A stretch of DNA of 64,000 nt from Desulfobaccales bacterium (GTDB lineage Bacteria; Desulfobacterota; Desulfobaccia; Desulfobaccales; 0-14-0-80-60-11). The stretch covers positions 191,052 through 255,051 of the forward strand of contig JBBFLF010000001.1 of NCBI GenBank assembly GCA_037481655.1, in the 5' to 3' direction. This document shows, piece after piece, positions 20,147 to 30,097 of the stretch. How positions within the stretch are numbered: position 1 is the first letter of the stretch; every line of letters begins with the position of its first letter. A program made the position numbers and the translations under genes. A model generated the notes under the pieces. The model saw nothing but the letters and a program-made list of their open reading frames with translations. It did no database searches and had not been told where the DNA came from.

Positions 20147-21403
20147 TTAGCGAACAAAACCCTGCCGGGTGTCGTAACGGCGGCCCTTGGCCTCGGCGTC
20201 GAAGTCAGACTGATGCCAGAAGAAGAAGGGGTTGGCCCGGGGGATGCGCACCTGCTGAGGCGCCGGCTCCACGCCGATGGCCTCCAGCAGCGACCGCATG
20301 CCCAGCCGCAGGATGAGCTCGCCCACCCGCTCCCGGTTCTTGCCGTGCTCAGACCACCACTCGGCGATATTGGTCATGAGCTCCTTCAGGTAATCGAAGG
20401 GCTTCTCCATTTCAAAGAAGGGCACGATGACCCAGCTCATCTGGGCGCCTTCCAGGATGGGGGCATGGGAGCCCAGCAGGAAGGCAGCGCCCCGCTCAGT
20501 GCCGGGCCGCAGCGCCTGGGGCATGAGGTTGATGCAGTGCATGCAGTGGTTGCACTCCCGGTTGTTGATCTTCAGGGTCTTGCCGTCCCAGCTCATGCAC
20601 TGAGTGGGGCAGAGCTCCACCACGTCTTTCTGGATGTCCAGCTTGTCCCATTTGGTGGCGCCGCCCCGGGGCTTGAGCTCACCGCCGGCATAGGCCTGCA
20701 CCGCCGACTGGTCGATGCGGATGTCGTCCTTCCACACCCCGATGACGGAGCAGTCGGCCCGGGCCACCGCGGCCACGCAGTCATTGGGGCAGCCGGAGAG
20801 CTTCAGCTTATATTTATATGGATAGGAGGGCCGGTGCAGGTCGAACTGGAACTCCTGGGTGAGCTCGTAGCAGGCCTCCAAGGTGTCATACATGGCCCAT
20901 TCGCAGCGGGCCGGTCCGACGCAGCAGGAGGGCGACCGGAAAGCGGAACCGGAGCCGCCCAGGTCCCAGCCCTTGGCCGTCAGCTTGGCAAAGCAGGGCT
21001 CCAGCTCTTCAGTGCGGGTGCCCAGGAAAATGATATCGCCGGTGGAGCCATGCATGTTCAACACGGAGGAACCATGCTCATCCCAAATGTCACACAGCTC
21101 CCGCAGGGCCTTGGTGGTGTACATCCAGGCGGACGGATGGTTCACCCGGATGGTGTGGAAGTGTTCCACGCCCGGAAATTCATCGGGCAGGTCGGTGTAA
21201 CGGCCGATGATGCCGGAGCCGTACCCCAGGACGCCCACAATGCCGCCATGTTTCCAGTGGGTGATTTTGTCCTTGTAGGAACGCTCCAGAACCCCCAACA
21301 GGTCCGCGGTCTGCGGCTTCCGGGCGGCCACCCGCTTCAGGTCCTTCACGAAGCTGGGCCACGGGCCGCTCTCCAATTGATCCAACAGCGGGGTTTTGTG
21401 CAT
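20147..21403 (-). CDS. dsrA: Dissimilatory sulfite reductase alpha subunit
   Basis: The catalytic siroheme subunit of dissimilatory sulfite reductase, 418 residues. Landmarks in order: THWKHGGIVGVLGYGSGIIG near the N-terminus, FHTIRVNHPSAWMYTT, the cluster-binding cysteines in SPSCCVGPARCEWAMYD and KLSGCPNDCVAAVARADC, then a ferredoxin domain with CPTQCMSWDG and CNHCMHCINLMPQAL. The start at 21401-21403 has a near-perfect GAGGAGGA ribosome site. The gene heads the dsrABDN-ferredoxin operon and has its own promoter at 21468-21496. The companion genes dsrC and dsrMKJOP are not in the window, as is common because they lie elsewhere in many sulfate reducers. Identification is certain. Confidence 0.97.
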   Translation of the reverse strand: MHKTPLLDQLESGPWPSFVKDLKRVAARKPQTADLLGVLERSYKDKITHWKHGGIVGVLGYGSGIIGRYTDLPDEFPGVEHFHTIRVNHPSAWMYTTKALRELCDIWDEHGSSVLNMHGSTGDIIFLGTRTEELEPCFAKLTAKGWDLGGSGSAFRSPSCCVGPARCEWAMYDTLEACYELTQEFQFDLHRPSYPYKYKLKLSGCPNDCVAAVARADCSVIGVWKDDIRIDQSAVQAYAGGELKPRGGATKWDKLDIQKDVVELCPTQCMSWDGKTLKINNRECNHCMHCINLMPQALRPGTERGAAFLLGSHAPILEGAQMSWVIVPFFEMEKPFDYLKELMTNIAEWWSEHGKNRERVGELILRLGMRSLLEAIGVEPAPQQVRIPRANPFFFWHQSDFDAEAKGRRYDTRQGFVR

Positions 21404-21467
21404 GAAACAATCCTCCTCACGTGATGGCCCCGGAGGGCTTATCCTTTTTTTCACAAGTACCTGGCAT

Positions 21468-21496
21468 ATCACATACCATCACACACAATTTGTCAA
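21468..21496 (-). promoter_or_regulatory. Promoter of the dsr operon
   Basis: The minus strand shows a perfect TTGACA (21491-21496), a 17-bp spacer and TGTGAT (21468-21473), about 65 bp upstream of dsrA. The -10 matches four of six consensus bases. A small GCCC-TCCG-GGGC hairpin lies in the leader between the promoter and the ribosome site. Confidence 0.6.
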
Positions 21497-21511
21497 CTAA
21501 AAAATCCGCCT

Positions 21512-22822
21512 TCATTCTGCCTGAAATTCCGTCACCGGGCCGATTTCAGCCAATGGTTCCTTTACCCGGGCCGCCGGCCCCACCACCAGGGTCACCAGGT
21601 TCTCCGGGTGCAGGTGACTTTGTGCCGCAAGGCGCACCTCCGTAAGGCTCACTGCGGCCAGCCTCTCCCGGTAGCGGGCCAGGTAATCCAGCCCCAGATC
21701 GTGGAGGCCGATGTTCAAGACCTGGCGGGCCAGGGCCCGGGGGGTCTCCAGCCCCAGGGGGAAGTGGCCGATATAATAGCTCTGGGCCTCCGCCAGCTCC
21801 TGGGCCGTCACCCCGGCTTCCCGCACCTCCTCCACCACCTGCCGGATCTCCTTGACCGCCAAGGCGGTGTTGTCCGCCGGGGTGAAGGTGGAGATGACAA
21901 AGGGGCCCGGGGCCCGGCGCCAGGCAAAAGTGCTGCGGATGCCGTAGGTGAGGCCCAGCTCCGAGCGGATGCGGGTCATGAGGCGGGAGGAGAAGCCCCC
22001 CTCCCCCAGGATGTAATTAAGGAGGCGCACCGGGAAATAATCCGGGTGCTTCCGGGGCAGGCCCAGATGGCCCATACGGATTTCACTTTGGGTGAGCTCC
22101 GGCCGGTCCAGGAGATAGATGCCGGGGGTGGCCAGGCGCGCGGGGGCCTCCCGCCAGGCGGGGCTGGCCGGCCCGCCCCCCTGCCAGGCGCCGAAGTGCT
22201 GCTCCGCCGCCGCCACCAGCCGGGGGAAAGGCACCATGCCCACGCAGACCAGCACCGCTTCCTGGGGGACGAACTCCCGGGCATACCACGTTTTCAGATC
22301 TTCCAGACCCAGCGCCTCCAGGCGGGCCAGCTCCCCCCGCACCGCATGTCCATAGGGCGCGCCCTGGAAGAACAGCCGGGCAAAGGCCCGGGTGGCCACC
22401 TCCCGGGGCTCGTCCGCCGCCTGGATGAGCTCCGCCCGGCGGCGTTCCTTGAGGAGGGCGAATTCGGCCTCCGGGAAGGCCGGGGTCATGACCACCTCCG
22501 CCAGGGTGGCCACCAGGGTCTCCATATCCTCGGCCAGACCGTCCAGGTGCACGTAGGTGGCATCCCAGCCGCCCCGGGCGGCCAGGGCGGCGCCCATGGC
22601 CTCGATGTCCCGGGCCAGCTCCAGTTGGCTGCGCCGGGTGGTGCCCAGGGTGAGGAGCTCCGCGGTCCAGTCCGCCACCCCGGGTTTGTCCGGCGGATCG
22701 GTCTCCGCCCCCCGTTTGCACATAAATGCCAGACTGACCCAGGGCACCCGGGTGTATTCCACTCCCAGGAGGGTGAGACCGTTACTCAAAGTGGCCTGCT
22801 GAATGGCGGCCAAGGCGGCCAT
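21512..22822 (-). CDS. M16-family peptidase, non-catalytic partner subunit
   Basis: A 436-residue pitrilysin-type protein with both M16 domains. At the place where active enzymes have HxxEH, it reads VADWTAELLTLGT, so every zinc ligand of that motif is missing. The second domain keeps the Arg/Tyr substrate-binding pair in GFSSRLMTRIRSELGLTYG. This is the signature of the inactive subunit in two-chain M16 enzymes, where one chain supplies the zinc site and the other the Arg/Tyr pair. The gene starts 40 bp after the stop of the catalytic partner and has an AAGGAG ribosome site. Substrates are unknown; no PQQ or peptide-modification gene is nearby. Confidence 0.9.
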   Translation of the reverse strand: MAALAAIQQATLSNGLTLLGVEYTRVPWVSLAFMCKRGAETDPPDKPGVADWTAELLTLGTTRRSQLELARDIEAMGAALAARGGWDATYVHLDGLAEDMETLVATLAEVVMTPAFPEAEFALLKERRRAELIQAADEPREVATRAFARLFFQGAPYGHAVRGELARLEALGLEDLKTWYAREFVPQEAVLVCVGMVPFPRLVAAAEQHFGAWQGGGPASPAWREAPARLATPGIYLLDRPELTQSEIRMGHLGLPRKHPDYFPVRLLNYILGEGGFSSRLMTRIRSELGLTYGIRSTFAWRRAPGPFVISTFTPADNTALAVKEIRQVVEEVREAGVTAQELAEAQSYYIGHFPLGLETPRALARQVLNIGLHDLGLDYLARYRERLAAVSLTEVRLAAQSHLHPENLVTLVVGPAARVKEPLAEIGPVTEFQAE

Positions 22823-22861
22823 GTGCTTCTCCTTCCGCTGAGACGTCCGATGGTGGGGGGC

Positions 22862-24187
22862 CTAAAAGAGCGGCCCCAACTCCTGACTCTCCTCCGGGCT
22901 GACCGGTCTGAGGGTGACCACGGTGCGGTTGTCCTCCCGGAGATACTGCCGGGCCACCCGCAGGACGTCCGCGGCGGTGACGGCCTCGTAGGCCGCCAGG
23001 AGCCCGTTGGCCAGAGTGCCGTCTCCGGCCTTGAGGTGAAAGAGGGCCACCATGAGGCCGCGGTAGAAGGTCTTGGCCAACCCCTGCACCGTCTGGGAGC
23101 GTAAGAGCTTCTTGGCCCGGGCCAGCTCCAGGTCGGTGACCCCCTCGTGCTTCAGGCGCTCCAGGGACTCCCACAGGTCGGCCTCCAGGCGGGAGAGGGG
23201 CTCCCCCGGAGCCGCCACCAGCCGGATGATGAAGAGATCCGGGTCCGCACTGGTCCACGGCGGGGGATAGACCTCCGCCTCCAGCTCCGCCGCCCGCCCG
23301 GGACGCACGAATTCCTGGTAGAAGCGGCAGGCCCGGCCCTGGGAGAGGATGGCGGCCAGCACCATGAGGGGGTAGAGATCCGGGTGCCCCAGCCCCACGG
23401 TGTGGAAGCCGGCAAAGAGGGCCTCCACCTGGGAGACCTTCTTGAACACCGCCCTGCGCTCCCCCCGCTGGGGCGGCTCCACCACCCGGTGAGAGTCATG
23501 GGAGCCGGGAGGTAGGTCGCCGAAGTAGCGCTCCACCAGCTCCCGCACCCTCTCCGGCTGGGCCTCCCCGGCCACCAGGATGAGCATCTCCCCCGGCTGG
23601 TAATGGCGCCGGAAGAAGCTGAGGCAATCCTCCAGGGTCAGGCGGCGCAGGTCCTGGTCCCAGCCGATGATGGGCCAACGGTAGGGGTGCTCGGTGTAGG
23701 CGGTGGCAAAGAGGAGCTCCTCCACCAGACCGAAGGGGCTGTCCACGCAGCGCAGCTTGCGCTCGCTGATCACCACCTGGCGCTCGGTCTCGAAATTCTC
23801 CTCATCCAGCTTCAGGTGTTTGAGGCGCTCCGCCTCCAGGGACAGGGCCAGCTCCAGGTGCTCGGCGGGGAGATTTTCGAAATACGAGGTGTGATCCCGG
23901 GTGGTGAAGGCGTTGACCTCGCCCCCCTTGGCCTGCAGCCGCCGGGAGAACTCCTCCGGCCCCAAAGTGGCGGTGCCCCGGAACATGAGGTGTTCAAAGA
24001 GGTGAGAGATGCCGGTGATTCCCGGCGCCTCATGGCGGGAGCCCACGGCGTAATGCACCTGCACCGACACCACCGGCAGGGTGGCATCCGGCAAGACCAG
24101 GAGCTGGAGGCCGTTATCCAGGGTGAAAGGCACGATGGCGATTTCGGGATTCCATGCGCGGGGGTCCAAGGCCCTTTCGGCAGTCAT
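22862..24187 (-). CDS. M16-family zinc peptidase, catalytic subunit
   Basis: A 441-residue pitrilysin-type protease. The inverted zinc motif is ISHLFEHLMFRGTATLGPEEF (HxxEH at about residues 58-62), with the downstream glutamate in the helix of LELALSLEAERLKHLKL. The region that in single-chain enzymes carries the Arg/Tyr pair reads RACRFYQEFVRPGRAAELE and has lost the tyrosine. It therefore complements the next gene, which has the reverse combination. The ATG at 24185-24187 has a CAGGAGAG ribosome site; a longer frame to 24325 has no homology. It is followed closely by its partner, and both are probably transcribed together. The protein lacks a signal peptide, so a cytoplasmic location is likely. 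Confidence 0.93.
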   Translation of the reverse strand: MTAERALDPRAWNPEIAIVPFTLDNGLQLLVLPDATLPVVSVQVHYAVGSRHEAPGITGISHLFEHLMFRGTATLGPEEFSRRLQAKGGEVNAFTTRDHTSYFENLPAEHLELALSLEAERLKHLKLDEENFETERQVVISERKLRCVDSPFGLVEELLFATAYTEHPYRWPIIGWDQDLRRLTLEDCLSFFRRHYQPGEMLILVAGEAQPERVRELVERYFGDLPPGSHDSHRVVEPPQRGERRAVFKKVSQVEALFAGFHTVGLGHPDLYPLMVLAAILSQGRACRFYQEFVRPGRAAELEAEVYPPPWTSADPDLFIIRLVAAPGEPLSRLEADLWESLERLKHEGVTDLELARAKKLLRSQTVQGLAKTFYRGLMVALFHLKAGDGTLANGLLAAYEAVTAADVLRVARQYLREDNRTVVTLRPVSPEESQELGPLF

Positions 24188-24294
24188 GCGGCTCTCCTGA
24201 AAACAATATCCATTAGTCCGGGCATGCCGGACAGCTCTCCCGGCTTCGCCCCCTCCTTTGCGCCGGCATGAAGTGGAGAGGCAAAGTTGGCCGG

Positions 24295-25248
24295 TCAACG
24301 CCGGGGGGCCGGGTAGCCGGCCCAATGGCGAACCAGGGACTCATCCACCTGAATCTTCAGGGGTTGGGTTTCCTGGATGGGGATGCCCGCCGGGCTTTCG
24401 CCGGCCAACACCCGCCGGGCCAAAGCCGCGGCCTCCCGCCCCAGGGCCTCATAATCCAGGGTGACGGTGAGGATGGCGCCGGGCTCGGTGACCTCGGGGT
24501 GGCCGTTCACCACCAGCACCCGGCGCTCCCGGCCTAAGGCCAGCACCGGGCCGGCATAGCGGCTTGCCGTGGTGGTGGGAGGCAGATATAACACCGTGGC
24601 ACCCCGGGCTAAAAGACGCCGCAGGGCCGCCGCATCCTCCTCGGGGCGGGTGCTTTCTTCCGTATAGCTCGTGAGGCCCAGCTCCTTGGTCAACTGCCCA
24701 AAGGTCTGAGCCACTTCCAGGGCGGCGCCGTCCAGCGGGTCATAGATCAAGCCCCAGGGCCGGGGCCCCACCATGGCCGTGGCCTGCCGCACGGCCTGGG
24801 CCACCGGCGGGGGCGAGGCCAGGCCGGTGACGTTGCGCTGATGGAATTCAGGCCGCTTCGGGTCCCAGGCGGCGTTGCTGAAATAGGGGTTGGCCACCAT
24901 GGCAAAGACCACGGGCAGGCGCTTCTCCATGGGGGCCAGCATCATCAGGACCGGGGTCCCCAGAGCGATGAAGAGCGGGGGTTGGTCGGCCCTAAGACGC
25001 CGCAAGGTCGCAGCCCCTTCCTCACCGTACGGGGGGAGGGTGACCAGCTGCACCTGGCGGGGGGCCAGGCCCTCCTCCAGGCCTTTCACCGCCTGGCGCA
25101 GGCGGGGGGAGTCCGGGGAGCCCACGGCCACCACGGCCTGGGAGGCGGGCCTGCCGCAGCCAAAGATGAGCGCCATGGCCGCCACCAAGGCCACTGCCCA
25201 CGAGCCCCGCCGGGGAAGGGGCCAAGAGCCGTCCCTCCCCCTTTTCAC
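24295..25248 (-). CDS. ABC-transporter substrate-binding lipoprotein (PF04392 type)
   Basis: A 317-residue lipoprotein: the N-terminus has Arg/Lys, a hydrophobic stretch SWAVALVAAMALIFG and a lipobox cysteine in IFGCGRP. The mature part resembles the ABC_sub_bind family (VVAVGSPDSPRLRQAVKGLEEGL, PLFIALGTPVLMML, GLIYDPLDGAALEVAQTF, VLYLPPTTTASRYAG). Members bind small ligands such as aromatic amino acids, or act as stand-alone sensory binding proteins. No permease or ATPase gene is adjacent, so it may be an orphan. The GTG start at 25246-25248 overlaps the lepB stop as GTGA, which implies coupling to lepB; a start at 25275 would overlap more. Confidence 0.8.
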   Translation of the reverse strand: MKRGRDGSWPLPRRGSWAVALVAAMALIFGCGRPASQAVVAVGSPDSPRLRQAVKGLEEGLAPRQVQLVTLPPYGEEGAATLRRLRADQPPLFIALGTPVLMMLAPMEKRLPVVFAMVANPYFSNAAWDPKRPEFHQRNVTGLASPPPVAQAVRQATAMVGPRPWGLIYDPLDGAALEVAQTFGQLTKELGLTSYTEESTRPEEDAAALRRLLARGATVLYLPPTTTASRYAGPVLALGRERRVLVVNGHPEVTEPGAILTVTLDYEALGREAAALARRVLAGESPAGIPIQETQPLKIQVDESLVRHWAGYPAPRR

Positions 25249-25985
25249 CGGATCAGGGTGCCGATGCGGGCCCACCGCACCTGAAAGGCCTCGGTATCCC
25301 AGGAGAAATTGGTAAAGAGACCGCGTAACCCCTTGAGAAACGCCAGGTAAACCGGCAGGGAATGGTCCCCGTTCCAGGAAAAGTAGATGATGAAGGCCTT
25401 GCCCCGCAGAGCGTCCAGGTGCACGAAGCCCCAGAAGCGGCTGTCGTAGCTGTGGTCCCGGTTGTCGCCCAGGACGAAGTAGGAATCCGGCGGCACCACC
25501 GCCGGGCCGAACTGATCCCGGCTGGGCTCCCCGGGCCGGGCCGGAGGCGGCAACACCTCGGGATCGGAATAGACCGCCTGGGGAGTCTCGAACGGCTGGC
25601 CGTTGATGAGCAGTTTCTTGTTGATGATCTGCACCCGGTCCCCCGGCAGGCCCACCACCCGCTTGATGTAATCCTTGGAGGGGTCCTGGGGGAAGATGAA
25701 GACCACCACGTCCCCCCGCTGGGGCCGGCTGATGGGGATGAGGACCTTGTTGGTGAAGGGGTTGCGGATGCCGTAGATGAATTTGTTCACCAGCAGGTAA
25801 TCCCCGATCTGCAGGGTGGGGAGCATGGACCCCGAAGGGATGGAAAAGGCCTGCACCACCAGGGCCCGGATGATGAGGGCCAGGATGACGGCGATGATGA
25901 GGGCCTCGCCGTATTCCCGGGCCAGGGACTTCTTCCGGGCCGGGGGCGACTCCGGGGAGGGCGCATTTTGATGACTGGCGGGCAT
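25245..25985 (-). CDS. lepB: Signal peptidase I
   Basis: Cleaves signal peptides of Sec-exported proteins at the outer face of the inner membrane. The 246-residue product has one N-terminal membrane helix (EALIIAVILALIIRALVVQAF) directly followed by the serine motif SIPSGSMLPTLQIGD. The lysine general base is in DYIKRVVGLPGDRV, and the box E segment is VLGDNRDHSYDSRFWGFV. The start is the ATG at 25983-25985; an in-frame GTG at 26003 is an alternative. It lies between rubredoxin (upstream, 56 bp) and the lipoprotein gene (4-bp overlap), in one apparent operon. The function is certain; the link with rubredoxin looks accidental. Confidence 0.95.
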   Translation of the reverse strand: MPASHQNAPSPESPPARKKSLAREYGEALIIAVILALIIRALVVQAFSIPSGSMLPTLQIGDYLLVNKFIYGIRNPFTNKVLIPISRPQRGDVVVFIFPQDPSKDYIKRVVGLPGDRVQIINKKLLINGQPFETPQAVYSDPEVLPPPARPGEPSRDQFGPAVVPPDSYFVLGDNRDHSYDSRFWGFVHLDALRGKAFIIYFSWNGDHSLPVYLAFLKGLRGLFTNFSWDTEAFQVRWARIGTLIR

Positions 25986-26041
25986 GCTCTCAGGCTGGAG
26001 CACTCCCGTCGCCGCTTAGGAGCGACGGGAGCGAGACAGAA

Positions 26042-26203
26042 TCAGTCCACCGGGCTGAACTGGTCTTTGCTGGCGCCGCAGATGGGACAGACCCAATCCG
26101 CCGGCAGATTCTCGAAGGGGGTGTTGGGGGGGACATTGCCGTCCGGGTCACCCGCCGCCGGGTCGTAGATATAGCCACACACTTCACATTGGTATTTCTT
26201 CAT
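26042..26203 (-). CDS. Rubredoxin
   Basis: A 53-residue iron protein that carries single electrons, often in oxygen and superoxide defence of anaerobes. Both CxxCG knuckles are present: [12 protein letters not shown] (Cys6, Cys9) and [14 protein letters not shown] (Cys39, Cys42). The usual [20 protein letters not shown] core lies between them. The ATG at 26201-26203 has an AAGGAG ribosome site. A promoter candidate is at 26265-26294 and lepB follows. The gene is too short for many gene finders but every conserved residue is present. Confidence 0.95.
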   Translation of the reverse strand: MKKYQCEVCGYIYDPAAGDPDGNVPPNTPFENLPADWVCPICGASKDQFSPVD

Positions 26204-26264
26204 GCCGCTCTCCTTGCTGGCCCTGCCTGAGCCGCACGGGGCGCCGGGAGGGCCAAGTTCACCA

Positions 26265-26294
26265 TATATTTACCCCCCTGCCCCGGCAAGTCAA
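26265..26294 (-). promoter_or_regulatory. Putative promoter of the rubredoxin-lepB-lipoprotein operon
   Basis: TTGACT (26289-26294) on the minus strand is followed after a G-rich spacer by the AT-rich string TAAATATAT (about 26265-26273), the only AT-rich block in this space and a plausible -10. It lies about 65 bp upstream of the rubredoxin start. The exact -10 hexamer is uncertain. Confidence 0.5.
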
Positions 26295-26437
26295 CCCCTT
26301 TCGGGCAGCCGCGGGGAAAAATCGCCGCCCGGAAGAAAAAAATGCCCGAACCTCCACCGCCCCTGGACCGCCACCTGGCCTTCTGGCACAATGGAGCGAC
26401 ATCACCCGGGGCAGAAGGCCCCAAAGGGAGGGAGGTC

Positions 26438-26722
26438 ATGGCCCTGTTTCTCATGTTCGGCAAGTATTCGGCGGAAGGCATCAAAGGCATCAGTGCCCAG
26501 CGCACGCAACAGGCGGAGGAGACCATCCGGAAGTTCGGCGGCAGTGTGAGCGCCATGTATGCCCTGCTGGGGGACAAAGACCTGCTGCTGGTGACGGAGT
26601 TCCCGGATATCGGCGCCGCCCTTAAGGCCTCGGTGGCCTTGAGCAAGCTCACCGGCATCGCTTTTTCCACCGCGCCGGCGGTGACGGTGGCGGAGTTCGA
26701 CCGCCTCATGGCCGGACTGTGA
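26438..26722 (+). CDS. GYD domain protein
   Basis: A 94-residue protein of the GYD (PF08734) ferredoxin-like fold: FLMFGKYSAEGIKGISAQRTQQAEETIRKFGG, then YALLGDKDLLLVTEFPDIGAALKASVALSKLTGI and a terminal strand. Its molecular role is not established. The ATG has a good AGGGAGG ribosome site; an open frame from 26342 has no family support. It is divergent from the rubredoxin operon and followed by repeat copy F, so it is probably monocistronic. Confidence 0.85.
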   Translation: MALFLMFGKYSAEGIKGISAQRTQQAEETIRKFGGSVSAMYALLGDKDLLLVTEFPDIGAALKASVALSKLTGIAFSTAPAVTVAEFDRLMAGL

Positions 26723-26759
26723 GGTGATGACCGGGGAGGCACCGGCAATCAATGGGAGA

Positions 26760-26831
26760 TTGAGGCAGGGAATGTGGGGGAGGGGAGTTCAGGGTAAAGT
26801 AGGCCCCTGACTCCTCTTCCCCCCCTTGGCC
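26760..26831. repeat. G-rich palindromic intergenic repeat, copy F (divergent)
   Basis: A looser member of the family seen at 12948, 15601, 40889 and 41552: GGGGGAGGGGAGTTCAGGG pairs with CCCCTGACTCCTCTTCCCCC around a 9-base loop. It lies between the GYD gene and the convergent HAD phosphatase gene. Confidence 0.55.
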
Positions 26832-26974
26832 TAAGAACCCAGGCCCGGCAGTCCCACCCCCACGGCCAGGTTTTCCTCATAGCTGACGGGGTGGCAGGGA
26901 GCTGGAAGAGAAAGTGGCCGCGCTCTCCTGGGGCCCCCCAGAACTGTCCCGCCCGGTCTTCCTCTGAAAGAGAC

Positions 26975-27604
26975 TCAGCCCGCCCGGGCCAGCCGCTCTA
27001 TCAGGGCCGGGGCCTCGGCGAAGGACTCCAGGTGAAAGTCCGCGGCCAGGGTGGGGTTGCGGTAGGCCACCAGGCGCACCCCGGCGTTGCGGGCGAAGGC
27101 CTCATCCACCGCGGAATCGCCGATATATAAGGCCTCATGCGGCTGCAGGCGGAAGTGCTCCAAGATGCGCCAGAAGGCCTCAGGGTGGGGTTTGGGGTGA
27201 GCGACGTCCAGGGCGGAGATCACCAGATCAAAGCAGTCCCACAGGCCGTGGTGCGTCAAAACCGTGTGGGTGGTGGTGGTGCGGTTGGTGGCCACCGCGG
27301 TGCGGTAGCGGGGCCTAAGAAAGCGGAGAAACTCCCTGAGGTGCGGCATCTCCACCATCAGGGGGATGAAGGGGCGGTAATCCAGGGTGCGGCAATACTC
27401 CAGGACCTCCGGCAGCCGGGGGTCTCCCTGAAAGAGATACTCCACCGACTCCCGGTAGGTGTGGCTGTGAACATACTCCACCTGAGGCTCCGCCATGGGC
27501 CCCCGCCCGAAATGGGCCAGGATGCTGTTGTAAAAGGCGATGTTGGCGTCCCGGGAATCAAACAGGACGCCGTCGCAGTCAAAGCCCACCAGTTTCAGTG
27601 CCAT
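26975..27604 (-). CDS. HAD-superfamily phosphatase, phosphoglycolate-phosphatase-like
   Basis: A 209-residue haloacid dehalogenase-like hydrolase. Motif I is VGFDCDGVLFDS with the nucleophilic Asp10, motif II is AVATNRTTT, motif III lysine is in VAHPKPHPEAF, and motif IV is LYIGDSAVDEAFARNAGV. The cap domain lies between motifs I and II, as in the phosphoglycolate phosphatase/beta-phosphoglucomutase subfamily. The physiological substrate cannot be read from the sequence. The start ATG at 27602-27604 follows a GAGGA sequence. It is a lone gene facing the GYD gene. Confidence 0.88.
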   Translation of the reverse strand: MALKLVGFDCDGVLFDSRDANIAFYNSILAHFGRGPMAEPQVEYVHSHTYRESVEYLFQGDPRLPEVLEYCRTLDYRPFIPLMVEMPHLREFLRFLRPRYRTAVATNRTTTTHTVLTHHGLWDCFDLVISALDVAHPKPHPEAFWRILEHFRLQPHEALYIGDSAVDEAFARNAGVRLVAYRNPTLAADFHLESFAEAPALIERLARAG

Positions 27605-27898
27605 ATGTCCTCAGCGGGCGCCATCTGCCCGGAATCATCCCGCGCCCGGTCAACCTGAGACTGCTGTGAAGAGCTGAAAGGAGAAAGGGCCAAGGAAAAG
27701 CGGCCCTGGCACCCTCAGCCGTTCCTCTCCCCCACCCCTGATGGAGAGTGGGAAAAATCCGGAGTCCGCCTCGGACTCTCCCCGGCCCTAGGGGAACGAG
27801 GATCCGGGAAATTGGGATAGCCATCCCCCTATCTCAACCCCGTTCGCCTGGGTCAATGTTTGAGCTTACCGGGCCGCAGGGTGGCTGTCAACCGGCCG
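27605..27898. other. Gene-free space with hairpins
   Basis: This 294-bp space between cheB and the HAD gene holds no supported gene. It contains GGAGTCCGCCTCGGACTC, a clear hairpin, and a second inverted pair (ATTGGGATAGCC / CCCCCTATCTCAACC), with the CCCCACCCCTGATGG string that also occurs in similar form near 1795. It may be a degenerate member of the palindromic repeat family and may terminate the chemotaxis transcript. Confidence 0.5.
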
Positions 27899-29274
<1,376 letters not shown>

Positions 29275-29709
29275 TCACATCTTTTCCACGAAGACCTCCA
29301 GGCCGTCATTGTCCACCAACAGCAAGAGATGATTGAGGCTGAGGCGGAACTGGGGGCTTCCCAGGTCCAGGAGCCGGGATTGGGGCGGCTGCAGATGAAA
29401 GGCGGCGGAGGCCCCTTCCCGGGCCAAAAAAGAGCCGGCCACCATATTGGCCCCTTCCTGGACCACATCCTGGATCTGCTCCGGGGTGGGCTCCGAGGTG
29501 GAGAGCCCCAGGAAATTGACGGCCATTTTCCGGGCCAGGGCCTCAGGCACGGTGAGGCCGATGCAGAAGGTGCGGGGACCACGCACGGGGACCCAGGCCC
29601 GCACCCCTGGGCCCTGGAAGACCGGCCGCTCCAGCAGCGGGGGTTCCGGAAAGAGGAAGAACATGCCCTCAAAGACTTCAAAAGTCGCAGCCTTCAAGTT
29701 CTCCAGCAT
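29275..29709 (-). CDS. CheX-like chemotaxis phosphatase
   Basis: A 144-residue protein of the CheC/CheX family, which dephosphorylates CheY. The active helix signature of CheX (E-x2-N) is present as QDVVQEGANMVAGSF, with Glu and Asn in the expected spacing. The segment FCIGLTVPEALARKMAVNFLG is also typical. The start at 29709 overlaps the preceding receiver gene by 32 bp; an internal ATG (MFFLF) is possible but would remove the first helix. The overlap with a CheY-like gene fits the role of this phosphatase in resetting that receiver. Confidence 0.75.
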   Translation of the reverse strand: MLENLKAATFEVFEGMFFLFPEPPLLERPVFQGPGVRAWVPVRGPRTFCIGLTVPEALARKMAVNFLGLSTSEPTPEQIQDVVQEGANMVAGSFLAREGASAAFHLQPPQSRLLDLGSPQFRLSLNHLLLLVDNDGLEVFVEKM

Positions 29710-30097
29710 CGGGTGTGCCCACCTCCCCCAAGAGGGTGCTCAGCTGCCGCCGGATGGTTTCCGGCCGAAAGGGCTTCTTGATGTAGCCCGCCACGCCCAG
29801 GCGGCGGAAGGGGGCCAGGACCTCCTCCCGGGATTCGGTGCTCACCACCACCACGGGGATGGACTGCCACAGGGGGTGCCCCTTCAGGGCAGTGATGAAG
29901 GCGGTGCCGTCCATCTCCGGCATATGGATGTCGGAGAGCACCAGATCCACCCAGTGCTGCTCCAGGATGGCCAGGCCTTCCCGGCCGTTGGCCCCTTCAA
30001 AACACTGACCCAGGTTGAAGCCCGAGATGGCCAGGATTTTCCGGATCAGAGCCCGCATGGTGGCGGAATCATCCACGATGAGCACGTTGTACGGCAT
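29678..30097 (-). CDS. Single-domain response regulator (CheY-like)
   Basis: A 139-residue receiver domain: [18 protein letters not shown] with the acidic pair, the phospho-acceptor Asp in LVLSDIHMPEMDGTAF, Thr/Ser at VVSTES and the lysine in GYIKKPFRPET. It has a short C-terminal tail and no output domain. The start ATG at 30095-30097 overlaps the HDOD gene by 29 bp. It is one of two stand-alone receivers in the cluster; the other, at 39188, is the more typical CheY. This one may serve as a phosphate sink or feed the HDOD protein. Confidence 0.9.
   Translation of the reverse strand: MPYNVLIVDDSATMRALIRKILAISGFNLGQCFEGANGREGLAILEQHWVDLVLSDIHMPEMDGTAFITALKGHPLWQSIPVVVVSTESREEVLAPFRRLGVAGYIKKPFRPETIRRQLSTLLGEVGTPDAGELEGCDF

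Noticed and set aside
20066-21424. Rightward frame of 452 codons opposite dsrA
   Set aside because: Antisense to dsrA, no family features, composition typical of a shadow frame.
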